The notes beneath the pieces were generated by a model. The model had not been told where the DNA came from and ran no database searches. It worked only from the letters and a program-made list of their open reading frames with translations. Both the position numbers and the translations under genes were made by a program. 64,000 nt of DNA from Aphis gossypii. Lineage: Eukaryota; Arthropoda; Insecta; Hemiptera; Aphididae. Of the stretch, positions 36,667-47,719 are shown piece by piece. Position 1 is the first letter of the stretch; each line of letters opens with the position of its first letter. Where the stretch lies: the NCBI RefSeq assembly GCF_020184175.1, contig NC_065531.1:78958604-79022603 (forward strand). Reading direction: 5' to 3'.

Positions 36667-39600
36667 ATGGGTGACGAACCGAAACAAGAGATAGACCGTG
36701 TCACTCGATTATTGGCACGTGCGACGGTCAAGCGCACCAGCATTATCGCGCAAATTCGATCCATCCACGATTTAGGCGTGCGTGTGGCAAGTGAACCAGA
36801 GGTAGCCTCCGCGTTTTCGGTTATCGCGGCCGATCTAGACTCATTATGGACACAATTTAAGACCGAAGACGATGGTGTGTTAGACTATTTAGTCATATTA
36901 GATAAGCTCGCGGATTACTCGCCGGATGCAATTGCTGAGGTGCGCCGGCTTATCACCGACTCGAAAGCTGTGGCCAATTCTTTAATACCTAAGGGAGTGG
37001 AGGCCATTGACCTCTCTTACATACGAGATAAACTACCGTCTCATACCATCTCGGCCGATGATACCGGTAATACATTTTCGCGACTACCAGAAATCCCTTT
37101 ACCCACCTTTGACGGTGATTTCCAAACTTGGCCCAACTTTCGTGACCGATTTACGGCAGTAGTGGACAATCGTCCTAAGTTGTCTAACATCGACAAAATG
37201 TATTATTTGATAGGTTGCTTGAAAGGTGCTGCGTCGGAGGCTGTGCAAGGTATACCGGTTTCCGCAGATAATTACGCGTTAGTGTGGTCCACGTTGTCCG
37301 GCCGTTTTAATCGACCACGTTTAGTAGCTACATCGCTCGTCGAAAATTTATTACATACATCGACGATATCGCATGAATCGCTTCGTGATCTCAACAAATT
37401 TGTGGGTACGTTCAATGAGGGTAATTCGTTGCTAGAGGCGCTCAAGATTCCGGACTTAGGATCATTTATTTTATTCTCGATCGCATTTAGATGTTTACCG
37501 ATGTCGACCCGTCAGTTATTTGAAGCGAGCAGTACGGCGGATTATCCGTCTTTAACTCAATTATTAGAGTTCGTACGAACACGCGTAGCAATATTAGAAG
37601 TTGTCGGGGAGTTACCTAACAAGGCAGGGTTGTCAGCGCCGGTCAAAATTACCAGAACACCTGGTCCGATCCGAAAGGGGGGAGAGTACTCCGGGAAGTC
37701 GCAGGGTTCTCGCTTGACGGCCATGGTAACATCCAAAAATGATAACACCTGTCCATGCTGTACTGGATCTCATGAGCTGGTGTCATGTACCCGTTTCAAA
37801 GCTTGGGAGGTTGATGAACGGGTCAGGTGGACGCGAGAACATAAAATGTGCTTTAATTGTTTTAGCCCCAAACACTGGGCTCCAAAATGTAAAAATAAAC
37901 CGGGCTGTAAGGATTGTTCGCGGAGACACCATTCGTTATTACATGTGTCTACCGGCGAGCGATATGCTAATGACGACGCGCAACCCACCCAAGTTATGTG
38001 CGCGTCAGCTCCACAACCGCTATCCCTCCGCCCCGCAACTGTCATGTTAGGTACGGCGCTCGTTCACGTGCGCGATCGAACCGGGTCGTGGCAAACTATG
38101 CGCGCGTTAATAGATTGCGCGTCGCAAATTAGCGCTATTACGGTCGCATGCGCCGAACGGTTAGGCTTAAAGCGCTCGCGTTGGACCGCCCCGGTAAGCG
38201 GCCTGTCCGGCGTATCCGTTAACGTTCAAGGTCGTGTCGAATGTACGGTACAACCACGGTTCGCGACCGAGCCTGTATTATCAGTACATGCGTGGGTGCT
38301 ACCCACCATAACAGGCGATCTGCCCGGAAAGTCGTTACCCGCAGATATTAAAAACCGGTTTTCTAATCTGGCATTAGCCGACCCGTCTTTCTACGTTGCG
38401 TCGCCGATCGATATGCTATTAGGCAGTGACGTCTATAATTCAATCATGGACGGACGTAAATGTTCAGTCGACAGCGCGCTACCGTCCGCGTATAGTTCAA
38501 TTTTTGGGTGGATATTAATTGGCGCCGTATCCGAGCCAGAGGCCAGCCCGTATCAGTCAGTACTGGTTTCAATGACCGTTTCTATCGAAGGGCTCATGGA
38601 GCGGTTTTGGCATGTCGAGGAGCCGGAGATGGCACCGGCGACATTCTCGAATGACGGAAAGTGTGAACAGATATTTAGGGACAATGTTGTACGCTTATCG
38701 TCCGGACGTTTCTCAGTACCGCTGCCTTTTCGTTTGCCGGCGTCGGAAGATGCGTTTCGTGGGTCCCGCGAGGTGGCGCTTCGGCGTTTCGACGCTCTCG
38801 AGCGCAAATTGGCCGCGAACCCGTCGCTAAAGGTGTTGTACGATAAATTCATGGCTGAATACATTTCGTTAGGGCACATGTCTGTCGCCACGTCCCCGGG
38901 GGCGTATATCATTCCGCATCATGCTATATATCGGCCCGAGATTGATGCTCAGAAAATACGGGTAGTATTTGATGCATCCGCGCGTAGTGGTCGTGGACCA
39001 TCGTTAAACGACTGTTTACTTCCCGGCCCTAAGTTACAGCAAGATATTGTCGATATTTTAACACGTTTTCGCATTCATAAATATGCCTTTACTACGGATA
39101 TTTGCAAAATGTATCGGCAAATATTAATTTTGCCAGAGTACCGTAGGTATCAGCACATACTATGGCGCTCGTCACCGCACGACGAGTTGCGCGAATATGA
39201 ACTAAATACAATTACGTACGGCGTAAATTGTGCGCCGTATCTAGCGTTACGCGTCCTACAAACTATCGCTCATGAAGACTGCGACGACTTCGAGTGGGTC
39301 CGTCATGCATTGACATATCAAACGTATGTCGATGACATTTGTTACGGGGCGGACACCATACCCGAAGTGTTAAAGCTTCAATCTGACTTGATATTCGTTT
39401 TAAATAAATCTGGTTTAGAGCTCAAAAAGTGGGCGTCGAATACACCGTCCGTTCTGGCAGCGGTCGCGGCCGACGATCGCGTAGGTACCCCTATGTCGTT
39501 CGAAGCAAGTGAAAGGTTGGGCACCAAGGTGTTAGGCATAGAATGGCATCCGGACGGAGATTATTTTTGTTGTGCGTTACGTATTGAACAGTCGCCCATA

Positions 39601-41922
39601 TTTACGAAGCGTGGCATTTTATCGCTCGTAGCTCAAATTTTCGACCCGCTTGGCGTCTTCGGCCCGGTAGTATTCTTGGCTAAATCCATCATGCAGAGGA
39701 CCTGGCAACGCGGTCTGTCCTGGGATGAGGCCCTCCCAACCGATATCCATGATGAGTGGGCCGCCTTCGTATCCGATTTGCCGTCACTTTTAGCCATCCG
39801 TATACCTCGGCATATTAACGCTAGCTTAGGCGCGTCGTGTTATTTATTAGGTTTTTGTGACGCTTCACAATCGGGTTATGCAGCGGTAGTTTATATACGA
39901 ATAACCAACGGTCCTGCCGACACGTCAGTGTTTCTTATCGGCACAAAAACAAAATTAGCTCCATTGAAACCGTTAACAGTCCCGCGGCTCGAGTTGAACG
40001 CGGCGTTATTATTAGCTCGTTGGCTAAATCGAATTCGTCGTACGTTAGCGGCGCAGCTTAATATTATCGGCGTACGGGCGTGGTCGGATTCGACAATAGT
40101 ATTATCTTGGTTGACTGTCTCTCACACATCGTTCAAACTTTACGTTTCGAATCGTGTGCATCAAATTAGGACCTTACTCCCGGACTGTCATTGGCAACAT
40201 GTCGAGTCGCACAATAATCCCGCCGATTGCGCATCACGCGGAGTGATGCCATCGGTATTATCACAGTTTGAATTATATTGGCACGGTCCGCCGATAGCTT
40301 ATGAAGACCCATCGATCTGGGACCAATTTTGCCTGCCTCAACCTTGTCCGGACTTACCCGAAATGCGTCCCGTGTCATGTGCGGCGCGTGTTAATGAGTT
40401 CGACGAGGAATGGTGTACTCGTTTTTCAAATTACGATCGAATGCTCCGTGTGGTCGCATATGCACGTCGCTTTATTGCAGCCTGTCATCAGCGCGTATCA
40501 CACAAACGAAATAACACGACACAAAGGTCAATGCCCCGACATCCGGTGAGGGTAGCTCCCGCGTTTTTATGTAAATCAGAAATTGATTGTGCGGCCCGCA
40601 TATTAGCGGCCATGTCACAACAAATACATTTCGCCGAATTAGTACGAGAATTATCCGGTGGGGAGCGCGTATCGTCTAAGCCTCTAGCTCGGTTGGCCCC
40701 GTTTATTGACGCCGAGGGAGTAATACGCGTGGGGGGTCGACTTCGTCACTCATTATTGACATATGATTGCAAACATCCTATATTGTTATCAAAGCGGTCT
40801 TATTTTGCACTTTTGTTATGCCGTCGATGGCACCTATTGACCTGCCATGCCGGCCCGCGTGTGTTGTCCGCGTTAATATCTCGCCAGTTTTGGGTGATTT
40901 CACTTCGTTCGGTGTTGCATAAGGTCATTGCAAATTGTTCGGTATGTGTGAGGTTCGACGCCAAACCGGCAACGCCTTTGATGGCTGATTTGCCAAGTAC
41001 ACGCGTGCAGCCGCGGCAACCGTTCGAGCGCGTAGGTGTCGATTATGCGGGTCCCCTGCAGATGCGTGAGACACGATTGCGTAAATCACGTATTTTTAAA
41101 ATATATATCTCCGTATTTATATGCTTTTGTACCAAGGCTGTCCATTTAGAAGTTGTGACCGACTTGTCTGCGGATGCTTTTTTAGCGGCTTTCGATCGCT
41201 TTGTTGCGCGTCGGGGTGTCCCCAGTGACGTGTTCTCCGATTGCGGAACCAATTTTGTCGGCGCTGACAAGCAATTGCGCGCAATTATTCAAAGTCCGGA
41301 GGGTCAGGTGGCGATTGCGAACTCTCGGACCATGTGCCAGTGGCATTTTAATCCCCCCAGCGCGCCGCATTTCGGAGGGTTATGGGAGGCGGCCGTCCGG
41401 TCAACAAAGCGGTTGTTAATACGTACCATAGGTACACACGTATTTACCTACGAGGAATTCTCTACGTTATTAACACGCGTCGAAGCGATTTTAAATTCGC
41501 GACCGCTTACGCCAATGTCAACGGACCCGCACGACCTGGATTATCTTACACCCGGACACTTCCTCATCGGTCGACCGCTACTCGCTATTCCGCCTAGGTC
41601 AGGTTCCGAGTCGAATCGTAATTTGGTGAACCGGTGGAAACTGCTAGACCAATGCCATCAGGCTTTTTGGCGTCGATGGTCCGCGGAGTATTTGACTACG
41701 TTACAGGAGAGATCCAAATGGACAAAAACAGTCCCCAATATCAAAATAAATGATATGGTTGTAATTATAGACAAACAAAGTCCTCCACTATTATGGCGTC
41801 TCGGTCGGGTAACGGAGTTATTGCCCGGGATCGATGGTACCGTCCGTGTGGTTCGAGTGCTTACACAGTCCGGTGTGGTCACCCGACCCGTAGTCAAGCT
41901 CGTACTGATACCGCACAATTAA
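36667..41922 (+). CDS. BEL/Pao Gag-Pol polyprotein, uninterrupted
   Basis: The first ATG in frame (MGDEPKQEIDRV) gives 1,751 residues to a TAA at 41920. Domains in order: Gag-like DUF1759 region (FDGDFQTWPNFRDRF) near 150-290; two cysteine-histidine knuckles near 362-420 (CFNCFSPKHWAPKC); an aspartic protease with LIDCAS near 480, where D-C-A-S replaces the usual D-S/T-G; reverse transcriptase with the YVDD catalytic box near 887-890; Pao/RNase H region with FCDAS near 1064 and WSDSTIVLSW; integrase zinc-binding HLLTCH...CSVC near 1390; DDE core with D at 1459 (VDYAG), D near 1525 (SDCGTNF) and E near 1574 (GLWEAAV); C-terminal DUF5641 (PPLLWRLGRV). All catalytic blocks look intact. Gag and Pol are in one frame with no shift. 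Codon use is much less AT-biased than in the host genes. Confidence 0.95.
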   Translation: MGDEPKQEIDRVTRLLARATVKRTSIIAQIRSIHDLGVRVASEPEVASAFSVIAADLDSLWTQFKTEDDGVLDYLVILDKLADYSPDAIAEVRRLITDSKAVANSLIPKGVEAIDLSYIRDKLPSHTISADDTGNTFSRLPEIPLPTFDGDFQTWPNFRDRFTAVVDNRPKLSNIDKMYYLIGCLKGAASEAVQGIPVSADNYALVWSTLSGRFNRPRLVATSLVENLLHTSTISHESLRDLNKFVGTFNEGNSLLEALKIPDLGSFILFSIAFRCLPMSTRQLFEASSTADYPSLTQLLEFVRTRVAILEVVGELPNKAGLSAPVKITRTPGPIRKGGEYSGKSQGSRLTAMVTSKNDNTCPCCTGSHELVSCTRFKAWEVDERVRWTREHKMCFNCFSPKHWAPKCKNKPGCKDCSRRHHSLLHVSTGERYANDDAQPTQVMCASAPQPLSLRPATVMLGTALVHVRDRTGSWQTMRALIDCASQISAITVACAERLGLKRSRWTAPVSGLSGVSVNVQGRVECTVQPRFATEPVLSVHAWVLPTITGDLPGKSLPADIKNRFSNLALADPSFYVASPIDMLLGSDVYNSIMDGRKCSVDSALPSAYSSIFGWILIGAVSEPEASPYQSVLVSMTVSIEGLMERFWHVEEPEMAPATFSNDGKCEQIFRDNVVRLSSGRFSVPLPFRLPASEDAFRGSREVALRRFDALERKLAANPSLKVLYDKFMAEYISLGHMSVATSPGAYIIPHHAIYRPEIDAQKIRVVFDASARSGRGPSLNDCLLPGPKLQQDIVDILTRFRIHKYAFTTDICKMYRQILILPEYRRYQHILWRSSPHDELREYELNTITYGVNCAPYLALRVLQTIAHEDCDDFEWVRHALTYQTYVDDICYGADTIPEVLKLQSDLIFVLNKSGLELKKWASNTPSVLAAVAADDRVGTPMSFEASERLGTKVLGIEWHPDGDYFCCALRIEQSPIFTKRGILSLVAQIFDPLGVFGPVVFLAKSIMQRTWQRGLSWDEALPTDIHDEWAAFVSDLPSLLAIRIPRHINASLGASCYLLGFCDASQSGYAAVVYIRITNGPADTSVFLIGTKTKLAPLKPLTVPRLELNAALLLARWLNRIRRTLAAQLNIIGVRAWSDSTIVLSWLTVSHTSFKLYVSNRVHQIRTLLPDCHWQHVESHNNPADCASRGVMPSVLSQFELYWHGPPIAYEDPSIWDQFCLPQPCPDLPEMRPVSCAARVNEFDEEWCTRFSNYDRMLRVVAYARRFIAACHQRVSHKRNNTTQRSMPRHPVRVAPAFLCKSEIDCAARILAAMSQQIHFAELVRELSGGERVSSKPLARLAPFIDAEGVIRVGGRLRHSLLTYDCKHPILLSKRSYFALLLCRRWHLLTCHAGPRVLSALISRQFWVISLRSVLHKVIANCSVCVRFDAKPATPLMADLPSTRVQPRQPFERVGVDYAGPLQMRETRLRKSRIFKIYISVFICFCTKAVHLEVVTDLSADAFLAAFDRFVARRGVPSDVFSDCGTNFVGADKQLRAIIQSPEGQVAIANSRTMCQWHFNPPSAPHFGGLWEAAVRSTKRLLIRTIGTHVFTYEEFSTLLTRVEAILNSRPLTPMSTDPHDLDYLTPGHFLIGRPLLAIPPRSGSESNRNLVNRWKLLDQCHQAFWRRWSAEYLTTLQERSKWTKTVPNIKINDMVVIIDKQSPPLLWRLGRVTELLPGIDGTVRVVRVLTQSGVVTRPVVKLVLIPHN

Positions 41923-42539
41923 AGTAAAAAAAAAAAAAAAGGGGGTACTATTCATCTGAATGCGTGAGACCTATAATTAAGGTACTTGTATACCTGGACG
42001 CTACTGCGCACAACACCGCACGTCGGCTTAGCCTTTTGTCGCTACCACGCCTGTATACCCTTTTAATTCTTATTTTTTTTGTGTTATGACTCGAGCGGTC
42101 TAGGTACCCAATAAAGCTTTGATTGTGTTTAATATCATATTCTATTATACTGTTTTGTATTAGTCATACGTCTATCATTTTTTTTTGTTATTATTTTTAT
42201 ATGTCAATAATTCGTTACATTATTATTTTGTTTTTTGTTTTGGTCGATTTATTAACATATTATTTGAAATTTATTATTGGCAAATTGCTATTAGTGCATT
42301 TTGTTACCTTGTTTAGTTATTATCATTAATATGAGACCGAATTAAATGTTCATAAAATTGTAAACTTTTTTTTTTTTTTTTTTTTTTCTCTTTTTTCAAA
42401 AAATATGAGACGACCTAAGGTTAGATTGTGCCTCCTGCAAAAAAAAAAAAAGGTCAAACTTCATACAATAAGATTATATGGACATCCCTTTCCGGCTCGA
42501 CCCAGTGCTTGTGTGAGAAGACTCTCACGGCGGGGAGGA
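41923..42539 (+). other. BEL/Pao untranslated region with polypurine tract
   Basis: About 600 bases follow the Pol stop, with A and T runs and no second gene. The last bases before the 3' LTR, GGCGGGGAGGA (42529-42539), form a polypurine-rich tract with one C, suited to priming plus-strand DNA. Confidence 0.7.
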
Positions 42540-43358
42540 TGTTCGAACGCGGAACGACGAATATTATCTACCTATATCTATTAACTATTCGGTTCGGACA
42601 CCACGGTGTAGCGGGATGGAGGCGCCCAGCAAGTTCCCCCCTCCAGTGTCCGGCGACAATTCGTCTGCCGCTAGCCAGACCGTTGACCGACGGGTGACAC
42701 CTTTGCTGTCTTTTCCAAACGGTTGGGCTTGACATACGTCTCTGTCCGCCCACCGTTATTTGGTGTGCTTTTTTTATTTGTGCCGTTACACTACGTCGTG
42801 TGATCAACTCTTATATTACAAAGTGTGGTCAGTACACGGATACGTCACCACAATTAGTGGACTTGTTGGCAAGTTGGCCATTATTCTGTACTCTGGTGTC
42901 AACGTGTGCGAAGTCGATTACTGTATTTTGCATCATCGGGCCGCCGGTCAACTGTTAAGGACCACGTATATCACCCGACGAGTTATATAAAACCAGGTCG
43001 TACCTCTATTATTATTTGATTGTACCTACCTACCTTATGATTTTGTATTTTTTTTATATTCTATTACTATATATTATATGTTAGGTGTTATTATTATTTA
43101 TATATTAATTATTGTCAATTGACCCCGGGGCGCCCTATATTAGGTCCATTATATTTATTAATATTTAATTTATTTGGGCTCATTGTTTATATATATTTTC
43201 TAACCTGTCATATTATACAAAGACGTTGTTACTAAAAAAAAAAATATTATTGTTATTATTGTATACTTGGGGTAACCCACTCCGCTCCTGTCTACGATAG
43301 CACATGCGAGTCGTTGCCGACAACCGCCGATCGTCGTAGGATCGGTAACGGCGCATCA
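42540..43358 (+). repeat. 3' LTR of BEL/Pao element (819 bp)
   Basis: Same length and, as far as I can see, the same sequence as the 5' LTR. Ends TGTT...ATCA. Followed by the duplicated CTAAT. Confidence 0.95.
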
Positions 43359-43363
43359 CTAAT
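43359..43363. repeat. Target-site duplication of the BEL/Pao element, right
   Basis: CTAAT, an exact copy of 35639-35643. Confidence 0.93.
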
Positions 43364-45131
43364 AAAATGTTTGAAAATATTTATATATAATATTTTTATT
43401 TAATATTTTGAAGTTGAATAAATTTACAGTCCTACCACCCCATTCTCAACAGCTATACCTGAATAAAATGATAAAATGAACTTTTTATACACCTATACAT
43501 CAAAATTCACAAGAATATATTATGTTTCGGAGTACCTATATAAAATATATTATTTTGTCATTGAAAAATATTAAATGTTATAGACTGACTGCAAAATTTA
43601 AATAGTGTTAAAAAATATCCTTCATGATTATATACTTATTATATAAGCATACCTAATATATAAATATACTAGATGGCAAGCGGAACAACTTATATAATAA
43701 ATCAAATAAGACAAACCCACATTCTTTATTATCACGTGTTAGGTACCCAGTTACCATATCGTATACCTTAATATACTACAATACAGCGCTTTGGTTGATG
43801 AACTTGCAATACTTGAAATGCAAATATTTAAACCGGAGCGCTTATAAACTAAATACATATTGTAGGAACGGATGAAAATAATAAGATCATTATTAGTAAG
43901 AATTACTTATTCAATTTCAGTGATGTGATAAACGTATTTTTATTTTACGATGATGAAAGCTTTTTTAAAGTTATTTTTATATACATTTTTTTTTTTATTG
44001 GATCCATAAAAAATGTTCTGATCTACAACTTCCGAAGATGGCAATTTTGTGTAATTGAGTTTTAATCAGAAGTATACCAATATAATTTTACTATTACCAA
44101 GGTACCTTGACTATTACAGTATAATACTGATTGGTAATTAAATAAATACCTGATAATAATAATTGTTAAATTGATTAGACTTAACTGATCTAACATCTAT
44201 GATGGGTCAAAATATTATATAGTTTTAGGAAAAATAACATTACCTATTAATATAAAACATAATTATTATGCTTACCTAATTTTATGTCTTATGATACAAA
44301 ACGTAATGTTGGTTTATGTTTTTAGAATCTAGAGCTATGATTGATTTATTTTAGAATGATATGCGTGTATTATTATATTGTTTTTAAAAAGTTTCCGTTT
44401 TTCGTGGAGGTTTTGAGTTAAAAACGATTTTTTTTATCGGTAATCTTCAACCTAAAGGGTGATTTCTGGTAGAAAATTCATTATTTAAGAAGATATAATA
44501 TACCTATGTATATATATTATATATTTTTAGTTTATGATGCAAATTAAAGGAACTTTTGATCTAGGGAAGAATCTTTCACGTATAATATTCATATTTATAG
44601 TATTTAACATTAAATCATGAACTTAAATCGTCTTACTTTGTGTATGTTGAATGTTGATGCATGTTGATCGTTGTATAATATTTTATAAGTTTTATAATTA
44701 AGTCTATCAGTACCTATAGTCACAAATTGTGCGCAAAAAAAAATTATCATTTCAATATTTTTACCAAGTTCAGAATGAGTTTAGATAAGTAATGAGTAGT
44801 TTTTCCTGCATAGATTTTTGAATGATTCTTCTACTACATTTCATGATTGTATAGTTGTATATTTAAAATGTTTAAATTAAAACCCAGTTGCTTGTTGCAA
44901 TACTATTATATTACGTAACATGTACATTGTACATATATAACATTAAGTGTCTCAATAAAATATATACCATTTATTATTTATTAATATTATATTAATACGA
45001 TACGATTAAAAAAATATTTCTTGGCGACTAAGACGGAACAGTACATGTATAACAACGTTACAAACTATACTGTACATAAATCGTTAGTAAGATTAATTTC
45101 GATTGTACGTAGGTATCTATATTCTATATAT
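43364..45131. other. Gene-free AT-rich stretch
   Basis: No exon or RNA gene recognised. Confidence 0.35.
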
Positions 45132-45312
45132 ACCTACAGTGAAACTTCTAAATAGGTAGGTACTGGACACTCGGTCATTAGCATTTAAATTTTAAACTTT
45201 GTTAGAAAGGACTTTAATAATTTATTATTTAGTATAATTTGTTTGTTCCAAAAAATAAAATCCGCTATTTAGAGGTGTCTGTCTATTTATAAAGATTTCT
45301 TTGTAGGTAGGT
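45132..45312. repeat. Degenerate inverted-repeat element
   Basis: The left end TACCTACAGTGAAACTTCTA and the reverse complement of the right end TACCTACAAAGAAATCTTTA resemble each other. Inside are GGACACTCGG and CCGCTATTTAGAGGTGTC, text of a dispersed repeat type. No coding content. Ends approximate. Confidence 0.4.
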
Positions 45313-47719
45313 ATATATACCAAAACTAACCATTGAGACAATTTCATAATATTAACTAAACATATTTTTAAAAATAGACTGAATAATAAAACAATAAAGA
45401 ATTATTATAATCATTCATAGTGTTAAGATTTTATATATCTTAATTTAGTTATATTTTTTTTCCAATCATTCTACGAAAAAACAATTTTCGTTTTTTTTCC
45501 AATGTCGGAGTTTAACCAAATTATTTATTTTTAAATTATTACCCGTTGACTGTCATTAACATGTATCGAGTTAAATTATACACATTCATAAATTATAATT
45601 TATATGTTTAAATGTTCAATACATTTTACACATAGGTATTTACGTAACTTTGGCAACTGATGTGGCGTTTGTTCGATAGTCCATAAATAAGAATAATAAT
45701 TTCCTTATTCAAAACGTTTTCTACTTTAAAATAAATTATTTTAAAAATTAGATACTTATAAATTCAACAAAGTTTGAATTTTTATAAAAATGTGGTTCTG
45801 GAAGGTACCCAGATGATCTTAAAAATATTGTGGGAGAGGATGTATAGTAACTATAACGATTACCTAGATTTTAAAATGACCAATTTTTAAATGTCCAATA
45901 AATTTAGAGTAGCTATTGTCACCTACACAACCACAAATCCCCAACCAAGACTCCTCTTTGGTTTCTCCCTGTAAAACCTGCAAGCTTGCAAACCGAAATT
46001 TACTAGTCTCTATAACATATTAACATAATATTTAACTACACTGCACAGTTAGAATAGTATAAAAAAATATTGGTGAACTAAATGTCTAAATGTGTAGATA
46101 TTAGCTCAACTGTAAAAATAATTTATATTTTTTGAAAAATACTCACATATAATAAAATTCATAATTTTCTTATGTAAAAGTTTAAGTAAACACGAATTAT
46201 GTTTTTTAATAACTACAAAATAACTAAAATCATTATTTATTGTTACAAATTTCAACTAAGTAAAATTTGAAATATCTATATTCTATAAGAAAATAATTGA
46301 ATTTATAAATTTTTACTATAAAATAGTATATAAGTTTTCATTTTTGGTGGAATTTTGTTAAAATTTGAACTTTAAATGGATATTTAATTTCTTATATAAT
46401 ATATAAAAAAAAAGTAGGTATACCATGTAGTTTTATACAGCTATAAGAATAACTTATGAATTAAACTTTAAAGTTATTTGATTCAATGGTAAATTTTTTT
46501 ATCAACAATAGTTTAAATTTTAAATTTTAAAAAAATCAAAAACTTCTCATACCTTAGAATAGGTCTAAATCCAAATTTTTTTTAAATCTCATCATATAGT
46601 CGTATAAAAAATGCAGATATTTGTAACATTTAGTGAAGATATTAAGTACCTACAATAATTATTTTTTACTTTTATTATACTGCAATAAAAAATAGATTAT
46701 GTTGAAACTGTGTTCACTTGAAAATTCTCATGTTCCTTAATTTTTTGTTTGTTTTTATAATTATTTTGAAAAGTATTGGTAATTTTTCTAAAACTAGATC
46801 CAATTTTCAATCAGAAACCATGCTCAAAGAAGTTAAAAATCAAAGTATTCATACATGGTATAAATAAATAATAACACACATCATTGTAAAATCAATACAT
46901 TAATTGCTCTGCTTAGAATCTAAAAATATATTAATTAATGTACATAATATATCATTTCACAATCAATTAGTATTCATGTCAATTAAATATATTTTTAAAT
47001 CAAGTCAAGAAAAATTATAAATGTGTTTTAATTTTTATATAATATACACACCTTACTTCCCAACTCCACCAATAACTATAATGCTTGGCTATGCAACATG
47101 ATGGCATTCAATATTGATCACAAATATGAAATAACATGATTTACAAAAAATGATTATCAAGAATCATCAACATCTATTTGCACAAACTGTAAAAGTGTAA
47201 TGCAAAAAAAAGACTTCATCTAATCTAATCTGGATATTATACTGATGAGAAATCAATAATATTATATCTTAAATTTTTATAGTATTTTATTGTATAGTGT
47301 ATATTTATTATTACTGCTATTAGATTGGTAGGTACCTAACTATAAATTAATATCAATAAACCACAAAAAAGTATCAATTGATAGTGTATTATTATGTATA
47401 ATAATACAAATTAAATCAATAACAACTATTTAACACAAATAAAAATTATTTTTAATAATTCATACTTAAAATAGTGTACAATACAAAATATAAAATATTT
47501 ATATTAAAAATTCACAACAAATTACCTCAGTGATCATTATCTAGTAATTTATTATTCTAAATAAATAATATTAAGTAATTAAAATAAGTTAATATAAAAA
47601 TAATTTCTTTTTGGCATATAAAATTAATAGTTTAAATTTAGTCTTAGAAATTTGTTTGAGCTAGGAAAATAAACCTCTCATATCATATAATTTACTATTA
47701 TGTTTATATATTTACTCAA
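45313..47719. other. Gene-free stretch downstream of CHPF
   Basis: AT-rich, no exon seen. Contains a copy of the 31.4-kb repeat (46867-46925). TTTATT at 47548-47553 is one possible minus-strand poly(A) signal for CHPF. Confidence 0.35.
46867..46925. repeat. Second copy of the repeat part found at 31.4 kb
   Basis: CATCATTGTAAAATCAATAC and AGAATCTAAAA follow the same order and spacing as in the repeat ending near 31,480, with differences in between. Confidence 0.4.

Larger units (their letters stand above)
35644..43358 (+). mobile_element. Intact BEL/Pao LTR retrotransposon (7,715 bp)
   Basis: The full structure is present in order: TSD, 5' LTR, primer-binding region, one long Gag-Pol frame, purine tract, 3' LTR, TSD. 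The identical-looking LTRs and open frame indicate a recent insertion. The coding part is clearly richer in G and C than the host DNA. No envelope-like frame is seen between the Pol stop (41922) and the purine tract. It may still be able to move, but that is inferred. It lies in plus orientation, 6.4 kb upstream of the minus-strand desaturase start. Confidence 0.95.
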
